Counted from the stretch's first letter, positions 1 through 8,821 are shown. The stretch is DNA of 53,845 bases from JBFMFH01 sp040752275 (GCA_040752275.1 JBFMFH010000113.1:1-53845); one strand, 5' to 3'. Made by a program: numbers and translations. Notes: generated by a model not told the origin, from the sequence alone.

Positions 1-502
1 CCTCACATACCGGGAGTATGCTCAGTCGTCGCGCCTTGCCAGCCGGGCGCCGCGCTCCGGGACTTCTGCAAGGCATCACGGTTCCAGGGCACTAGCGAGG
101 CTGCGCCTCAGACCGCCGAGCGTGTGGCCGCGGCTCCGCCTCGCTAGATCACAGTGTTGGCTTTGCCCCGCCTGAATGGCACGCCAGCATATTTCCCGTC
201 ATGATGCCGGCCATGTTTACACGCCTGCTGGAAGTGCCGCGCCGCTCATGGGGTGTACACGGGCACCAGAGAGCTCAAGGATGGGCCGGTCCGCGTCTGG
301 CCGGTCCTCCGGTTCTTCGAGCGCCTCGCGGCGGGAGACATCCTGGGCTGAGTCGACGCCGATTCTCCGGCACCGCGGGGGTACCACAGAGGAGGCACCC
401 ATGTCCGCCGATCGCGACGCACGACGTCTCGCGAGGCTGCGCCCCGGGGGGCGCCTGTAGTAAAGTGCCACTCGATCCCGAAATCCTGGAGGCGAGAAGA
501 CG
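1..502. other. Leading non-coding region with hairpins, no gene recognised
   Basis: No frame here resembles a known protein. A perfect 10-bp inverted repeat (CTAGCGAGGC at 92-101, its complement at 138-147) could form a long-loop hairpin. A 13-bp word, GCGAGGCTGCGCC, occurs at 95-107 and again at 431-443. The second copy runs into a GC hairpin (439-454) that ends about 35 bp before the ribosome binding site of the next gene. These may be repeat-derived or part of a terminator or leader. No convincing promoter was identified. Confidence 0.5.
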
Positions 503-2353
503 ATGCGTCAGCACCTGATTGTGACGTTGGCCGTGATGGTGGCGATTGGAGTGGCCGTGAGCGCACAGCGGAGCGTGAAGCCCGTCCTCCACGGGCGCCA
601 TTGGGTGGCGATTACCGGCAAGCCACTCGGCGCCACCGCCGGCGCGATGATCTTCAGCAAGGGCGGGAACGCCGTGGACGCCACCTGCGCGATGCTCGGC
701 GCGGTGTCGACCATGTGGGACACCCTCGGATGGGGCGGCGAGACGCAGGCCCTCATCTACAACCCGAAGACCAGGAAGGTCATCGGCATCAACGCCCTGG
801 GCGTGGCCCCGACCGGTGCAACGCCGGAGTTCTTCAAGCAGCAGAAGATGGACTATCCGCCGGAGTACGGGCCGCTCGCGGCCGTCACACCGGGCACGCC
901 CGGCGGGCTGATGGTGATGCTGGCGGAGTACGGGACGATGAGTCTGAAGGACGTGCTCGAACCGTCCATTCAGATGGCTGACGGCTACCCCATCGAGGCG
1001 TCAGCGGCAGGCACGATCGAGCGCCAGAAGGCCCAGATCAAGAAGTGGCCGCCGTCGGCGAAGGTATTCCTGACGCATCCAGGCGAGCCGCGTGAGGCGC
1101 CCGAAGCGGGTGAGATCTTCAAGCAATCCGATCTGGCAGCCACCCTGCGCAAGCTGGTCGAGGCCGAGCAGCAGGCCCTCGGAGCGGGCAAGAGCCGCAA
1201 GGAGGCGATCTACGCCGCGTACGACCGCTTCTACAAGGGCGACATCGCGCGCGACTTCGCACGAGGATCGCAGGAGCGGGGCGGGCTGCACACCTATGAC
1301 GACCTGGCGACGTGGAAGGTGAAGATCGAAGAGCCTGTGATGACCACCTACAAGGGCATCGACGTCTACAAGCTGACCACCTGGACGCAGGGCCCGGCCA
1401 TGCTGCAGGCGCTGAACATGCTCGAGGGCATGGACGTGAAGAGCATGGGCTACAACAGCCCGAAGTACATCCACACGCTCTACCAGGTGATGAGCCTCGC
1501 GTTCGCCGATCGCGACTTCTACTATGGCGATCCGGACTTCACGCCTGAAGAGCCCATCAGGGGACTGCTCTCGAAGGAGTACGCGGAGGCGCGGGCGAAG
1601 ACGATCGACTGGGAGAAGAACGACCCGGAGATCAAGCCGGGCGATCCGTATCCGTACCAGGGCGGCACCAACCCGTTCACGCAGTACCTGGACGCCTGGA
1701 AGAACAGTGACACGGGACCGCGCCGGAACAACCAGGACCAGATCATCCGCACATTCGAGGAGGGGTTCACGGCGGGGACCACCTCCATCCAGGCGGCGGA
1801 TGCGGAGGGCTGGGTCGTCTCGGTGACGCCGAGCGGAGGCTGGATCCCGGCGGCGATTGCCGGCACGACGGGCATTGGCATGAGTCAGCGCATGCAGAGC
1901 TTCGTGCTCGACCCCGCCGCGGGGCCCTACAACGTGCTGGAGCCGCGCAAGCGCCCGCGCGTGACGCTCACGCCGACGCTCGCGCTCAAGGACGGCAAGC
2001 CGTTCCTTTCCTTCGCCGTGCAGGGCGGCGACACGCAGGATCAGAACCTCCTCCAGATGTTCCTGAACGTCGTCGAGTTCGGGATGAACGTGCAGCAGGC
2101 CACGGAAGCGGCGAACATCAACTCGTACCAGTTGCGCAGCTCCTTCGACCAGCACCAGATTCAGCCCGGACGGCTGACCCTCGCAGAGTCCACGCGGCAG
2201 GAGGTGCGCGACGCGCTCACGAAGATGGGGTACCGGTTGAACTTCCAGCGGCTGACGTCAGGGCCGTTGAACGGGATTTTCTTCGACTGGAAGCACGGGT
2301 CGATGTGGGGCGGATCGAGCACGCATGGGGAGGACTACGGGATCGCGTGGTAG
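503..2353 (+). CDS. ggt: Gamma-glutamyltransferase family protein (secreted Ntn-hydrolase)
   Basis: A 616-residue protein of the gamma-glutamyltranspeptidase family, which cleaves and transfers the gamma-glutamyl group of glutathione and related compounds, normally in the periplasm. Residues 1-21 form a signal peptide ending in VSAQ. The large-subunit motif around GGNAVDATCAMLGAVS (residues 55-70) is the usual N-terminal glycine-rich region. The autoprocessing site is GTTSIQAADAEG, with T426 in the position of the catalytic N-terminal threonine of the small subunit. The family usually has TTH or TTS there, so the site looks intact. GGAGGCG precedes the ATG by about 9 bases. Family members of this type may act on substrates other than glutathione, such as cephalosporins or gamma-glutamyl peptides; the sequence does not decide between them. 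Confidence 0.9.
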   Translation: MRQHLIVTLAVMVAIGVAVSAQRSVKPVLHGRHWVAITGKPLGATAGAMIFSKGGNAVDATCAMLGAVSTMWDTLGWGGETQALIYNPKTRKVIGINALGVAPTGATPEFFKQQKMDYPPEYGPLAAVTPGTPGGLMVMLAEYGTMSLKDVLEPSIQMADGYPIEASAAGTIERQKAQIKKWPPSAKVFLTHPGEPREAPEAGEIFKQSDLAATLRKLVEAEQQALGAGKSRKEAIYAAYDRFYKGDIARDFARGSQERGGLHTYDDLATWKVKIEEPVMTTYKGIDVYKLTTWTQGPAMLQALNMLEGMDVKSMGYNSPKYIHTLYQVMSLAFADRDFYYGDPDFTPEEPIRGLLSKEYAEARAKTIDWEKNDPEIKPGDPYPYQGGTNPFTQYLDAWKNSDTGPRRNNQDQIIRTFEEGFTAGTTSIQAADAEGWVVSVTPSGGWIPAAIAGTTGIGMSQRMQSFVLDPAAGPYNVLEPRKRPRVTLTPTLALKDGKPFLSFAVQGGDTQDQNLLQMFLNVVEFGMNVQQATEAANINSYQLRSSFDQHQIQPGRLTLAESTRQEVRDALTKMGYRLNFQRLTSGPLNGIFFDWKHGSMWGGSSTHGEDYGIAW

Positions 2354-2360
2354 CAGAACA

Positions 2361-2409
2361 GGGACCTGGGACCTGGGACCCGGGACCCGGGATCCGGGAC
2401 CTGGGACCC
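2361..2409. repeat. Heptanucleotide tandem repeat, GGGACCY type, 7 units
   Basis: Seven consecutive 7-bp units: GGGACCT twice, GGGACCC twice, then GGGATCC, GGGACCT and GGGACCC. It lies 7 bp after the gamma-glutamyltransferase stop and is preceded by CAGAACA, the same word that precedes the heptamer array at 12267. It is one of seven heptamer arrays in this window, mostly in spacers. Confidence 0.9.
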
Positions 2410-2475
2410 TGGTCCGCACGGCATGAGTGCCGCCCGGACGATGGGCCACGTGATCCGGCGAAGGAGGGGAACCTG

Positions 2476-3318
2476 ATGAACGAGGGAAACGGCCCCGGAG
2501 TCGCGATGAAAGCGAAGCGGACCTTCCTCAAGGTCGGGACTTGATCAGAAACCCTGATCAACGTGCTTGATCGCGCATTCGAACACCCGCAGAGACTCGA
2601 GGAACACGCCGCGGCGCCGCTCGCGGGCGGGATCATGCAGCATGGCTACCAGTGCGGCATGATCTGGGGCGCGACGCTCGCTGCCGGGGCGGAGGCGTTT
2701 CGGCGTCACGGCCCCGGGCCGAAGGCCGAGGCCGCGGCGATCAGAGCGGCCCAACGGGTCGTGGAGTCCTTCCGTGCCCGTCACGGCGAGATCGACTGTT
2801 TCGAGATCACCGGCCTCGACAAGTCATCATCGACTTGGCAGATGATCAGTCACTTCTTCGTCAAGGGAGGGACGATCGAGTGCTTCCGCATGGCCGCATG
2901 GTATGCCCCGCGGGCGTTCGATGAGATCAGTTCAACCCTGTCCGACGAGGTGGTCGAGCCGCCCTCGCCGCCGGTGAGCTGCGCGGCGAGCCTGGCGCAG
3001 AAGATGGGCGAGTCCGACTTGCATACGGCGATGGCCGCGGGACTTGCGGGCGGCATCGGCCTCTGTGGAGGCGCGTGCGGGGCCCTGGGAGCGGCGATCT
3101 GGATCCTGGGGATGAGGATCCGCAACGAACGAGGCGCCAAGGCCGGATACAAGGACTCCCGCATCCGGGAAGCGATCGACCGGTTCCTGAAGCACACCAA
3201 CTTCCAGTTCGAGTGCACAGGAATCGTTGGACGGACGTTCGAGGATGTCCGCGACCATGCCGCCTACCTTCGCGACGGAGGCTGCCGGGAGTTGCTCGAG
3301 ACACTGGCTGCCGGTTGA
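2476..3318 (+). CDS. Candidate selenoprotein: duplicated C-GCAxxG-C-C redox protein with in-frame TGA (Sec23)
   Basis: Read from the ATG at 2476, the frame stays open for 280 residues except for one TGA at 2542-2544 (codon 23). AAGGAGG at 2461-2467 lies 8 bases before this ATG and is the best Shine-Dalgarno in the area. The alternative GTG at 2563, just after the TGA, has none. The product is a tandem duplication of the C-GCAxxG-C-C redox domain (PF09719-like). Repeat 1 has residue 23, C60, C108 and C136; repeat 2 has C169, C197/C201, C247 and C270. The TGA sits in GT-[TGA]-SETLINVL, aligned with C169 of PVSCAASLAQKM in repeat 2, so it falls where a redox cysteine is expected. I infer selenocysteine, with a SECIS-like hairpin downstream. 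Alternatives are a nonsense mutation or a sequencing error. No sel genes lie in the window. The substrate is unknown; the protein has no signal peptide and is probably cytoplasmic. Confidence 0.72.
2555..2573 (+). promoter_or_regulatory. Candidate bacterial SECIS hairpin after the TGA at 2542
   Basis: TGATCAA (2555-2561) pairs with TTGATCG (2567-2573), six Watson-Crick pairs plus one U-G, closing a 5-base loop CGTGC. The loop begins 17 bases after the TGA and has G at its second position followed by T. From memory, bacterial SECIS elements show an apical loop 16-37 nt from the UGA, a 4-16 bp stem, and a G in the first two loop bases; this hairpin satisfies all three. A competing 7-bp hairpin uses the TGA itself (2542-2548 with 2554-2560). 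Pairing was judged by eye. Confidence 0.5.
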
Positions 3319-3392
3319 GTCCCGACTCGCCTTTCATTGCCGGGGCCGGCGGCTGGCGCGGGCCACACGCAGCCGCGCGATGTGGACGGTCC

Positions 3393-6263
3393 TCAGCCCG
3401 CTAGGCGCGCGAGGACGAGCGTGAGCGCTTCGTCGTAGACCCGGGAGGGACAGTGCGCGCGGGCGGCCTGCAGCAGGTCGATCGCAAGCTGGACGTTGGC
3501 GTCGGTGGCGTCGCCCAGCGACGGTGGGCGCCGGCGTGCGGTCAGGATGCTCCCGGCGCGTTCGACAAGGACGCTGCTCGCTTCGTCCAGCACCGTGTCT
3601 GCCTCGCCGGCGCATCCGTCGTGCGCGGCCAGCGCACCCTCCAGCAGCTTCAGGCTCCGCTCGTGCCGCCGCGCCATCGTCAGGCGCCGCGCGGTCGGGT
3701 CGAGCTGGACGATCCGTTCGCACAGCGCCAGTCGCTGCGCGGCCGACTCGTTGCCCGGCGCGAGCCGGGATGCGCTCCGGAAGGCCAGCAGCGCCCCCGC
3801 GTAGTCGGCCAGGACGAAGCGGGCCTGACCGAGACCCATGTGCGCGCCGGCGTTCTCGGGGTCGCGCTCCAGTATGGCGTGATAGAGATCGGCTGACTGC
3901 TGGACGGCTCCGAGACTGAACAGTCGTTGTGCGATCCGTCGCTCGGCCCCCTCATCGCCGGCGACCAGCGGCTCCAATTGGAGCAGCTGCGCGATGGCCG
4001 GGTTGCGGTCTCCGACTCTGGCGAGGAACTCGACGAGTTCGAAGCGCGTGTCGATTTCGTGCTGGGTGGGAGAGTCGGCCCACATCCCGACAATCGCCCG
4101 GTCGTAGTAGGTCACCGCCTCATCGCGGGAGTCGCGACTGGCGGCAATCTGTGCAAGGCCGAGATTCGCCGGGCCGTTGGCCGGATCGGTGCGTACCACC
4201 TCGCGCAAGTAGATGGCCGATTCATCGAGACGGTCGAGCGTGATGAGCGCGAGCCCCAGCTCGAGCCGGGCCTCGTTCGATCCCAGCCCCGCCAGCGCGT
4301 TGCGGAACTGCTGTACAGCCTCGAGTGTGTGCTCCTGCCGAACGAGCGCGCGACCTTCCTCGAGGGCGCGTTGAGCCGAGGCGAGGCGTTGCTCACGGTA
4401 CTGGTAGGTCAACACGCCGACGAGGACCAGCACCACGGCCACCACGGCCGCGACTCCACCGAGCAGCGCCCACGGCGACGTGGCGTCAGACGGCAGCGGT
4501 GGCGGCGGTGGCTTCCTGCCAGAGATGCCGTACGCCGAGAGGATGTCGCCCACGGACACGGCGCCAACGATTTCGCCCCTGTCTTCCCGCCCCATCACGG
4601 GGAGAACCCGGACGCCGGCATCCGCCATCCGCTGCAGCGCCAGGTCCGCCGTCTGATCCGCGTGCACGTGAGCCGTGTGCGTGAGCGCGACCGCCTCGGG
4701 GAACGGACCCGCCAGCAAGTCGGCGACGGGTGAATCGTCCCGGCCCTCCCTCTGCGCCGCGTCGAGGTCGGCTGGCGTGACGGTACCAAGCGCCCGGTTT
4801 CCCTCGGCTACCAGCCACGCATCCGGCGCGGCCGCGAAACGGACCTTCGCCTCTCGGATGGTTTCGCCAGGGGAGAGCACGTCGCGGCGCGGCCGCATCG
4901 CTCGTCCGACGCGCAGCAGTCCTTCGTGCTCCTCGCGCGGGGGCGGCAGCTCGACCCCGTCCTGGTGCTGGAGCGCCTCGTAGATGGGCTCGCGCTGGAA
5001 GCGCGACGAGATGAAGTAGCTGACGAGATTGGCGATCATGAGCGGCACGATGATCGTGTAGTCGCGCGTGATCTCGAAGATCATGATCACCGAGGTCATC
5101 GGCGTGCGGATGATGCCGGCGAAGGCCGCGCCCATCCCGACGAGCGCATACGCGCCTGCGCCGCCCGTATAGTCGGGGAACAGCAGATGGGCCGCACCAC
5201 CGACAGCGCCCCCCATCATGGCGCCCAGGAACAGGCTCGGTCCGAAGATCCCGCCCGCGTTCCCCGACCCGTAACAGCCCGCCGTCGCCACGAGCTTCAA
5301 CACGAGGAGCAACGCCATGGTCCCGACGGCGATCTTGCCGTTCAGCGCTTCGCCGACGTGCGTGTAGCCGACGCCCAGTACCGCGGGCACGAACAGAGCC
5401 AGGACGCCCACCAGCACGCCACCGGCGGCCGGATGCGCCCAGGCGGTGTGGGCAGGCAACGCGCGGAACCGCCGGCGAACGGCGAGGAGCAGCTTCGTAA
5501 ACGCCGCCGACACGAGGCCGCCCACGACGCCCAAGATGGCATAGACCAGGAACTCGAGGGGGTGGATGAGCTGGTAGGCAGGCACGTGGAACAGCGGCTC
5601 GTCGCCCAGCAGCAGGTGCAGGACCAGCCACGAGGTCGCTGAACTCAGGACGATCGAGCCGAGCACCGGTGCGTGCATGTTGCCCATCACCTCTTCGAGC
5701 GAGAAGAGCACGGCGGCGATGGGCGTATTGAACGCAGCCGCCAGGGCCGCGGACGACCCGATCGGCACGAGTGTCCGCACCCGGCTCGGCCCGAGCCCGA
5801 GCCGGCGACCCAGCGCCGAGGCAATGCCGGCACCGACGTGAACGGACGGCCCTTCCCGCCCCAGGGCGATTCCGCTGGCCAGCGAGAGCGATGAGCAGGC
5901 GAACTTGCCGGCGGTGGTGCGCAATGAGATGAAGCCGTCGTGCAGGAACAGCGCGGCCTTGGTTTGCGGGATGCCACTGCCGGCCGCGCCGGGGAAGTGC
6001 CGATACAGCAGCCACCCCGCGACCAGCGCACCCACGGCCGGCGTCAGGAGCCGCTGCCAGGCGGTGCCGCCGCCTGGGAAGAACCTGGCGCCCAGATTCT
6101 CGGTGACGAGGATGAACGCCACCACCACGAGACCGACCAGTGCGCCGATCACGAGCGTGAGGACGAGCAGGAGCTTGTCCTCGTGGCGGCGGATGAGCGT
6201 CGCATCCACCGAACGTGTCAGAAGGGAACTCCACCTATCGGGCATCATCACTCGCCACGGCAT
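3393..6263 (-). CDS. ClC-type chloride/proton antiporter with CBS pair and C-terminal TPR domain
   Basis: A 956-residue inner-membrane protein. Residues 30-425 are a ClC channel/transporter core with GSGIP (95-99), GREGP (135-139, gating glutamate E137), EE at 190-191 matching the proton glutamate of exchanging ClCs, and GIFGP (338-342). Residues 450-580 form a CBS-domain pair. A proline-rich linker (585-589) leads to one further transmembrane helix (598-620) and about 330 residues of TPR repeats. ClC termini and CBS domains are cytoplasmic, so the extra helix should place the TPR region in the periplasm; this is inference. The gene begins 5 bp after the stop of the upstream prolidase/PPIase fusion, so the two are probably co-transcribed. 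The ATG at 6248 or 6245 is an alternative start; none has a strong ribosome site. Confidence 0.88.
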   Translation of the reverse strand: MPWRVMMPDRWSSLLTRSVDATLIRRHEDKLLLVLTLVIGALVGLVVVAFILVTENLGARFFPGGGTAWQRLLTPAVGALVAGWLLYRHFPGAAGSGIPQTKAALFLHDGFISLRTTAGKFACSSLSLASGIALGREGPSVHVGAGIASALGRRLGLGPSRVRTLVPIGSSAALAAAFNTPIAAVLFSLEEVMGNMHAPVLGSIVLSSATSWLVLHLLLGDEPLFHVPAYQLIHPLEFLVYAILGVVGGLVSAAFTKLLLAVRRRFRALPAHTAWAHPAAGGVLVGVLALFVPAVLGVGYTHVGEALNGKIAVGTMALLLVLKLVATAGCYGSGNAGGIFGPSLFLGAMMGGAVGGAAHLLFPDYTGGAGAYALVGMGAAFAGIIRTPMTSVIMIFEITRDYTIIVPLMIANLVSYFISSRFQREPIYEALQHQDGVELPPPREEHEGLLRVGRAMRPRRDVLSPGETIREAKVRFAAAPDAWLVAEGNRALGTVTPADLDAAQREGRDDSPVADLLAGPFPEAVALTHTAHVHADQTADLALQRMADAGVRVLPVMGREDRGEIVGAVSVGDILSAYGISGRKPPPPPLPSDATSPWALLGGVAAVVAVVLVLVGVLTYQYREQRLASAQRALEEGRALVRQEHTLEAVQQFRNALAGLGSNEARLELGLALITLDRLDESAIYLREVVRTDPANGPANLGLAQIAASRDSRDEAVTYYDRAIVGMWADSPTQHEIDTRFELVEFLARVGDRNPAIAQLLQLEPLVAGDEGAERRIAQRLFSLGAVQQSADLYHAILERDPENAGAHMGLGQARFVLADYAGALLAFRSASRLAPGNESAAQRLALCERIVQLDPTARRLTMARRHERSLKLLEGALAAHDGCAGEADTVLDEASSVLVERAGSILTARRRPPSLGDATDANVQLAIDLLQAARAHCPSRVYDEALTLVLARLAG

Positions 6264-6268
6264 CCTGC

Positions 6269-8674
6269 CTACCGGATCACCTCGATCTCGTACACGAGGA
6301 TCGTGTTCGGGCTGATCACGAACCGCTTCTGCCCGGGGACCTCGCGGGCGGTGAAGCCGGCGGTTCCGTAACCGAGCGACGCCGGAGCGATCACGGTACG
6401 CCGTTCGCCGGGGCGCATCGCGGCCGCAGCTTCATCGACCGCCGGCGTGACACGCGACTTGCCCACCACGTAGGGAAAAGGCTCGGCGTCGCCGCAGAAC
6501 GTGGGTCTGCCATCGTCCGCCGAGCTGCAGAACCGCCGGCCGTCGAGGAAGCGACCGGTGTAGGCGATGGTGATCCGGTCGCCGGTCTTCGGCGGCTCCC
6601 CCGCTCCCGCGCGGTCGACCAGGTAGCGGGCGCCGCCGGGCGAGCGCAGTGCGGCCGGCCATGCCTGCTGAATCTCTGCCTCCTCCTCCCGGGCCTTGCG
6701 TGCCTCCTCGGCCCACAGGCGCGCGCTGAGGTCGGCCACCATGGCGCGGAAACTCGCCGTATCCGGCCGGAACGCGCGGGCCTTCTCTCCCACACGCATG
6801 ATACGCACGTGATTGACGATGTCGCCCTGGACGATGGCGTTGACGACATCCATGCCAGAGACGACCGAGCCGAAGAGCGTGTAGTTGCCGTCGAGATACG
6901 ACCGGTCACCCAGTGTGATGTAGAACTGGCACGTCGCGGAGTGCGGCCCGGCGTTCGCCATGCCGAGCATGCCGGCCCGGGCGTGCGACAGCGTGAGGTC
7001 GATCTCGTTTGGGATAACGTGTCCGGGAGAGCGGGTAGCCGCACGCGGCATCCCCGCCTGGATGACGTGGCCCGGTACCACCCGGTGGAAGATCGTGCCG
7101 TCGAAGAACGGGATGCCTCGGGCCGTGGCACGGTTCTCGATCGTGCCTTCGGCCAGGCCGACGAAGTTCGCGACGGTCATCGGCGTCTTCTCGAACTCCA
7201 GTCGAAGCAGGATGTGGCCCTTGTTCGTCGAGAGGTCCGCGTAGAGTCCGTCACCGAGCGAGGGCCACAGCTCGACTCCCGACCGGATCAGGTACCAGGC
7301 CTCCTGGCGCGGCCGGAAGAACTGCCAGCCCTCGTCGGTCAGGTAGACCGGATCCTCGGCCATCACGGTGACGATCTGGCCATCCCATTCCGGAACCGGC
7401 GTCTCGGTGTTCAGTTCCATGGCCAGGTACGAGCCGCGCCGCAGCAGTCTCGGCGGCTTGCCGGCGTCTCTCGTGGCCGCGCGCCCGTCAATCGACGCGC
7501 CGAGCGCGTGCCCCTGGTGGCCCAGCGGGTGGGAGTAGATGCGGGCGGTGATGCCGCGTGCCTTCATGTCGGCCATCGTCTCGTCATGTACGGCGCCGGC
7601 GGCCTTGCCGGGGCGCGACAGCCGCGCGAGCGCATCCTGCAGGGCGTGGGTGTTGGCAAGGGCCTTCTTCAGTCCTTCGGGAACGTCGGTCTCGCCCGGC
7701 CGGAGGACGTACGCCATCTTCTGCCAGTCGCTCGCGAGGCCCAGGTAGTCGACGCCGAAATCCAGGTGTACCACATCGCCCGGTTCGATGACGACGGCTT
7801 CCTTCGCCACCGCGAGGAACGTCCGTGACGTCGGCGGTGTGGTGCTGCGGCGCTGGATGCGCAGATCGGGCTGGAACCACGGGACGAGGCCGGTCCTGTG
7901 CGACTGGTCGAACAGCCAGCGTCGCACGTCGCCCACGGTGGTGACCCCGGGCGTGATGACCTCGTTCGAGAGCGCACGCCTGGCCAGATGCTCGGTCCAT
8001 TCGACGAGCAGCGTGTAGTGCGCGCGCTCCTCCTGCGAGCGCGTATCGAGCAGTTCTTCGATGAGTGGCTCGGCGGACACGATGCGCGCGGCGGCCTCGG
8101 GGCCGATGGCCGAGACGATGAATGTGTGTGCGTCGTAGGTGAGGCTCCGCGTCACGCCGCGGGTACCGTTGATGCCGAGGGCGATGGTCTTCGGCTGGTA
8201 CTGCGCGACGAGGGACGCCAGCACCTTCTCGGGCGGCGCCGGCTCGCTGGGCGAGTCGAAGAAGCGCTGGACCGATTCCTCGGCGTACCCCGTGGCGGCA
8301 ATCCGCTTGAGGCCCGTCTCGCCTGCGTCGATGAACACGAAGACATCCCGCCGTCCGACATACGGCCGCGGCGGCGCCACGAGCCACGTCAGCGGGTCGT
8401 CGTGGAACTCCTCGTTGACGACGATCCACATGCCGACGTTGTGCGCGCGCAACAGGCGCAGCAGCAGGTCGTAGCGCCGCGGGAGCCAGCTCTCGCGCAG
8501 GGCGATCTGGGAGGACATCGGCAGGAGAGGCGCCGGGCGGTCGGACACCTGGGCGTCCACGGCGCGGGGCGCCAGTGCCGCGAGCGCGAGGACCAGCACC
8601 AAGCCTGTCAATGGGCGAAAGCGGGTCGAGCCGGCGACCGTGAGTGGCCGGTCAGTGATGACGCGTTCGGACAT
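6269..8674 (-). CDS. Secreted M24 peptidase fused to cyclophilin and FKBP prolyl isomerases
   Basis: An 801-residue protein joining three proline-directed domains. Residues 22-41 are the hydrophobic end of a signal peptide. Residues 50-470 are an M24 metallopeptidase (Xaa-Pro peptidase type) keeping the metal ligands: D305 (HLDFG), D316 (ASDW), a His in PLGHQGHALG (386 or 389), a Glu in AMELNTETP and E440. Residues 475-630 are a cyclophilin, with FHRVVPGHVIQ carrying the catalytic arginine R531, and a GPHSATCQFYITLG segment. Residues 685-801 are an FKBP domain (YTGRFLDGRRF, VGKSRVTPAVDEA, ending in TILVYEIEVI). The start MSERV is preferred because GGAG precedes it by 8 bases. An ATG 11 codons upstream (8707) lies inside a palindrome and is less likely. 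I infer a periplasmic factor coupling proline isomerisation to cleavage next to proline. It is first in an operon with the ClC gene. Confidence 0.88.
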   Translation of the reverse strand: MSERVITDRPLTVAGSTRFRPLTGLVLVLALAALAPRAVDAQVSDRPAPLLPMSSQIALRESWLPRRYDLLLRLLRAHNVGMWIVVNEEFHDDPLTWLVAPPRPYVGRRDVFVFIDAGETGLKRIAATGYAEESVQRFFDSPSEPAPPEKVLASLVAQYQPKTIALGINGTRGVTRSLTYDAHTFIVSAIGPEAAARIVSAEPLIEELLDTRSQEERAHYTLLVEWTEHLARRALSNEVITPGVTTVGDVRRWLFDQSHRTGLVPWFQPDLRIQRRSTTPPTSRTFLAVAKEAVVIEPGDVVHLDFGVDYLGLASDWQKMAYVLRPGETDVPEGLKKALANTHALQDALARLSRPGKAAGAVHDETMADMKARGITARIYSHPLGHQGHALGASIDGRAATRDAGKPPRLLRRGSYLAMELNTETPVPEWDGQIVTVMAEDPVYLTDEGWQFFRPRQEAWYLIRSGVELWPSLGDGLYADLSTNKGHILLRLEFEKTPMTVANFVGLAEGTIENRATARGIPFFDGTIFHRVVPGHVIQAGMPRAATRSPGHVIPNEIDLTLSHARAGMLGMANAGPHSATCQFYITLGDRSYLDGNYTLFGSVVSGMDVVNAIVQGDIVNHVRIMRVGEKARAFRPDTASFRAMVADLSARLWAEEARKAREEEAEIQQAWPAALRSPGGARYLVDRAGAGEPPKTGDRITIAYTGRFLDGRRFCSSADDGRPTFCGDAEPFPYVVGKSRVTPAVDEAAAAMRPGERRTVIAPASLGYGTAGFTAREVPGQKRFVISPNTILVYEIEVIR

Positions 8675-8702
8675 GGGAGACTCCGAGGTCAGATCCGTCC
8701 GG

Positions 8703-8724
8703 GGCATTCTACATGTAGGATGCC
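8703..8724. promoter_or_regulatory. 22-bp palindrome centred on CTACATGTAG, probable operator
   Basis: Arms GGCATTCTACA and TGTAGGATGCC pair fully apart from one G-T. It lies about 30 bp upstream of the prolidase/PPIase start and between that gene and the divergent ATPase gene. The TACA/TGTA core resembles operators of BlaI/CopY-type repressors, but that assignment is a guess. It could regulate the minus-strand operon. Confidence 0.55.
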
Positions 8725-8821
8725 GCGGCCAACGTCACGGCCCCGCGCAACTCAGCGGGATGAACCCGCTTGTCTGAAGGACAAGAGCCAGTTTGTCAGT
8801 AACTTGCAGAAACGAACCGGA

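Noticed and set aside
1001..2155. Long open frame antisense to the gamma-glutamyltransferase gene
   Set aside because: It is arginine/valine-rich, matches no family and mirrors the codon pattern of the real gene. Long antisense frames are expected at this GC content; the same applies to 16140-18389, 42168-44585 and 44694-46904 on the minus strand.
2542..2560. Hairpin TGATCAG/CTGATCA as the SECIS element
   Set aside because: Its loop is only 4 bases after the TGA, too close for bacterial SECIS geometry. The overlapping hairpin at 2555-2573 fits better, although the two compete.
2563..3318. GTG start after the TGA, giving a shorter ordinary protein
   Set aside because: There is no ribosome site before this GTG, the upstream ATG has an excellent one, and the shorter form loses the first conserved redox position of repeat 1. 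It cannot be fully excluded.
8707..8707. Upstream start of the prolidase/PPIase protein at 8707
   Set aside because: This ATG lies inside a 22-bp palindrome and lacks a ribosome site. The ATG at 8674 has GGAG at good distance and gives a more typical signal peptide.
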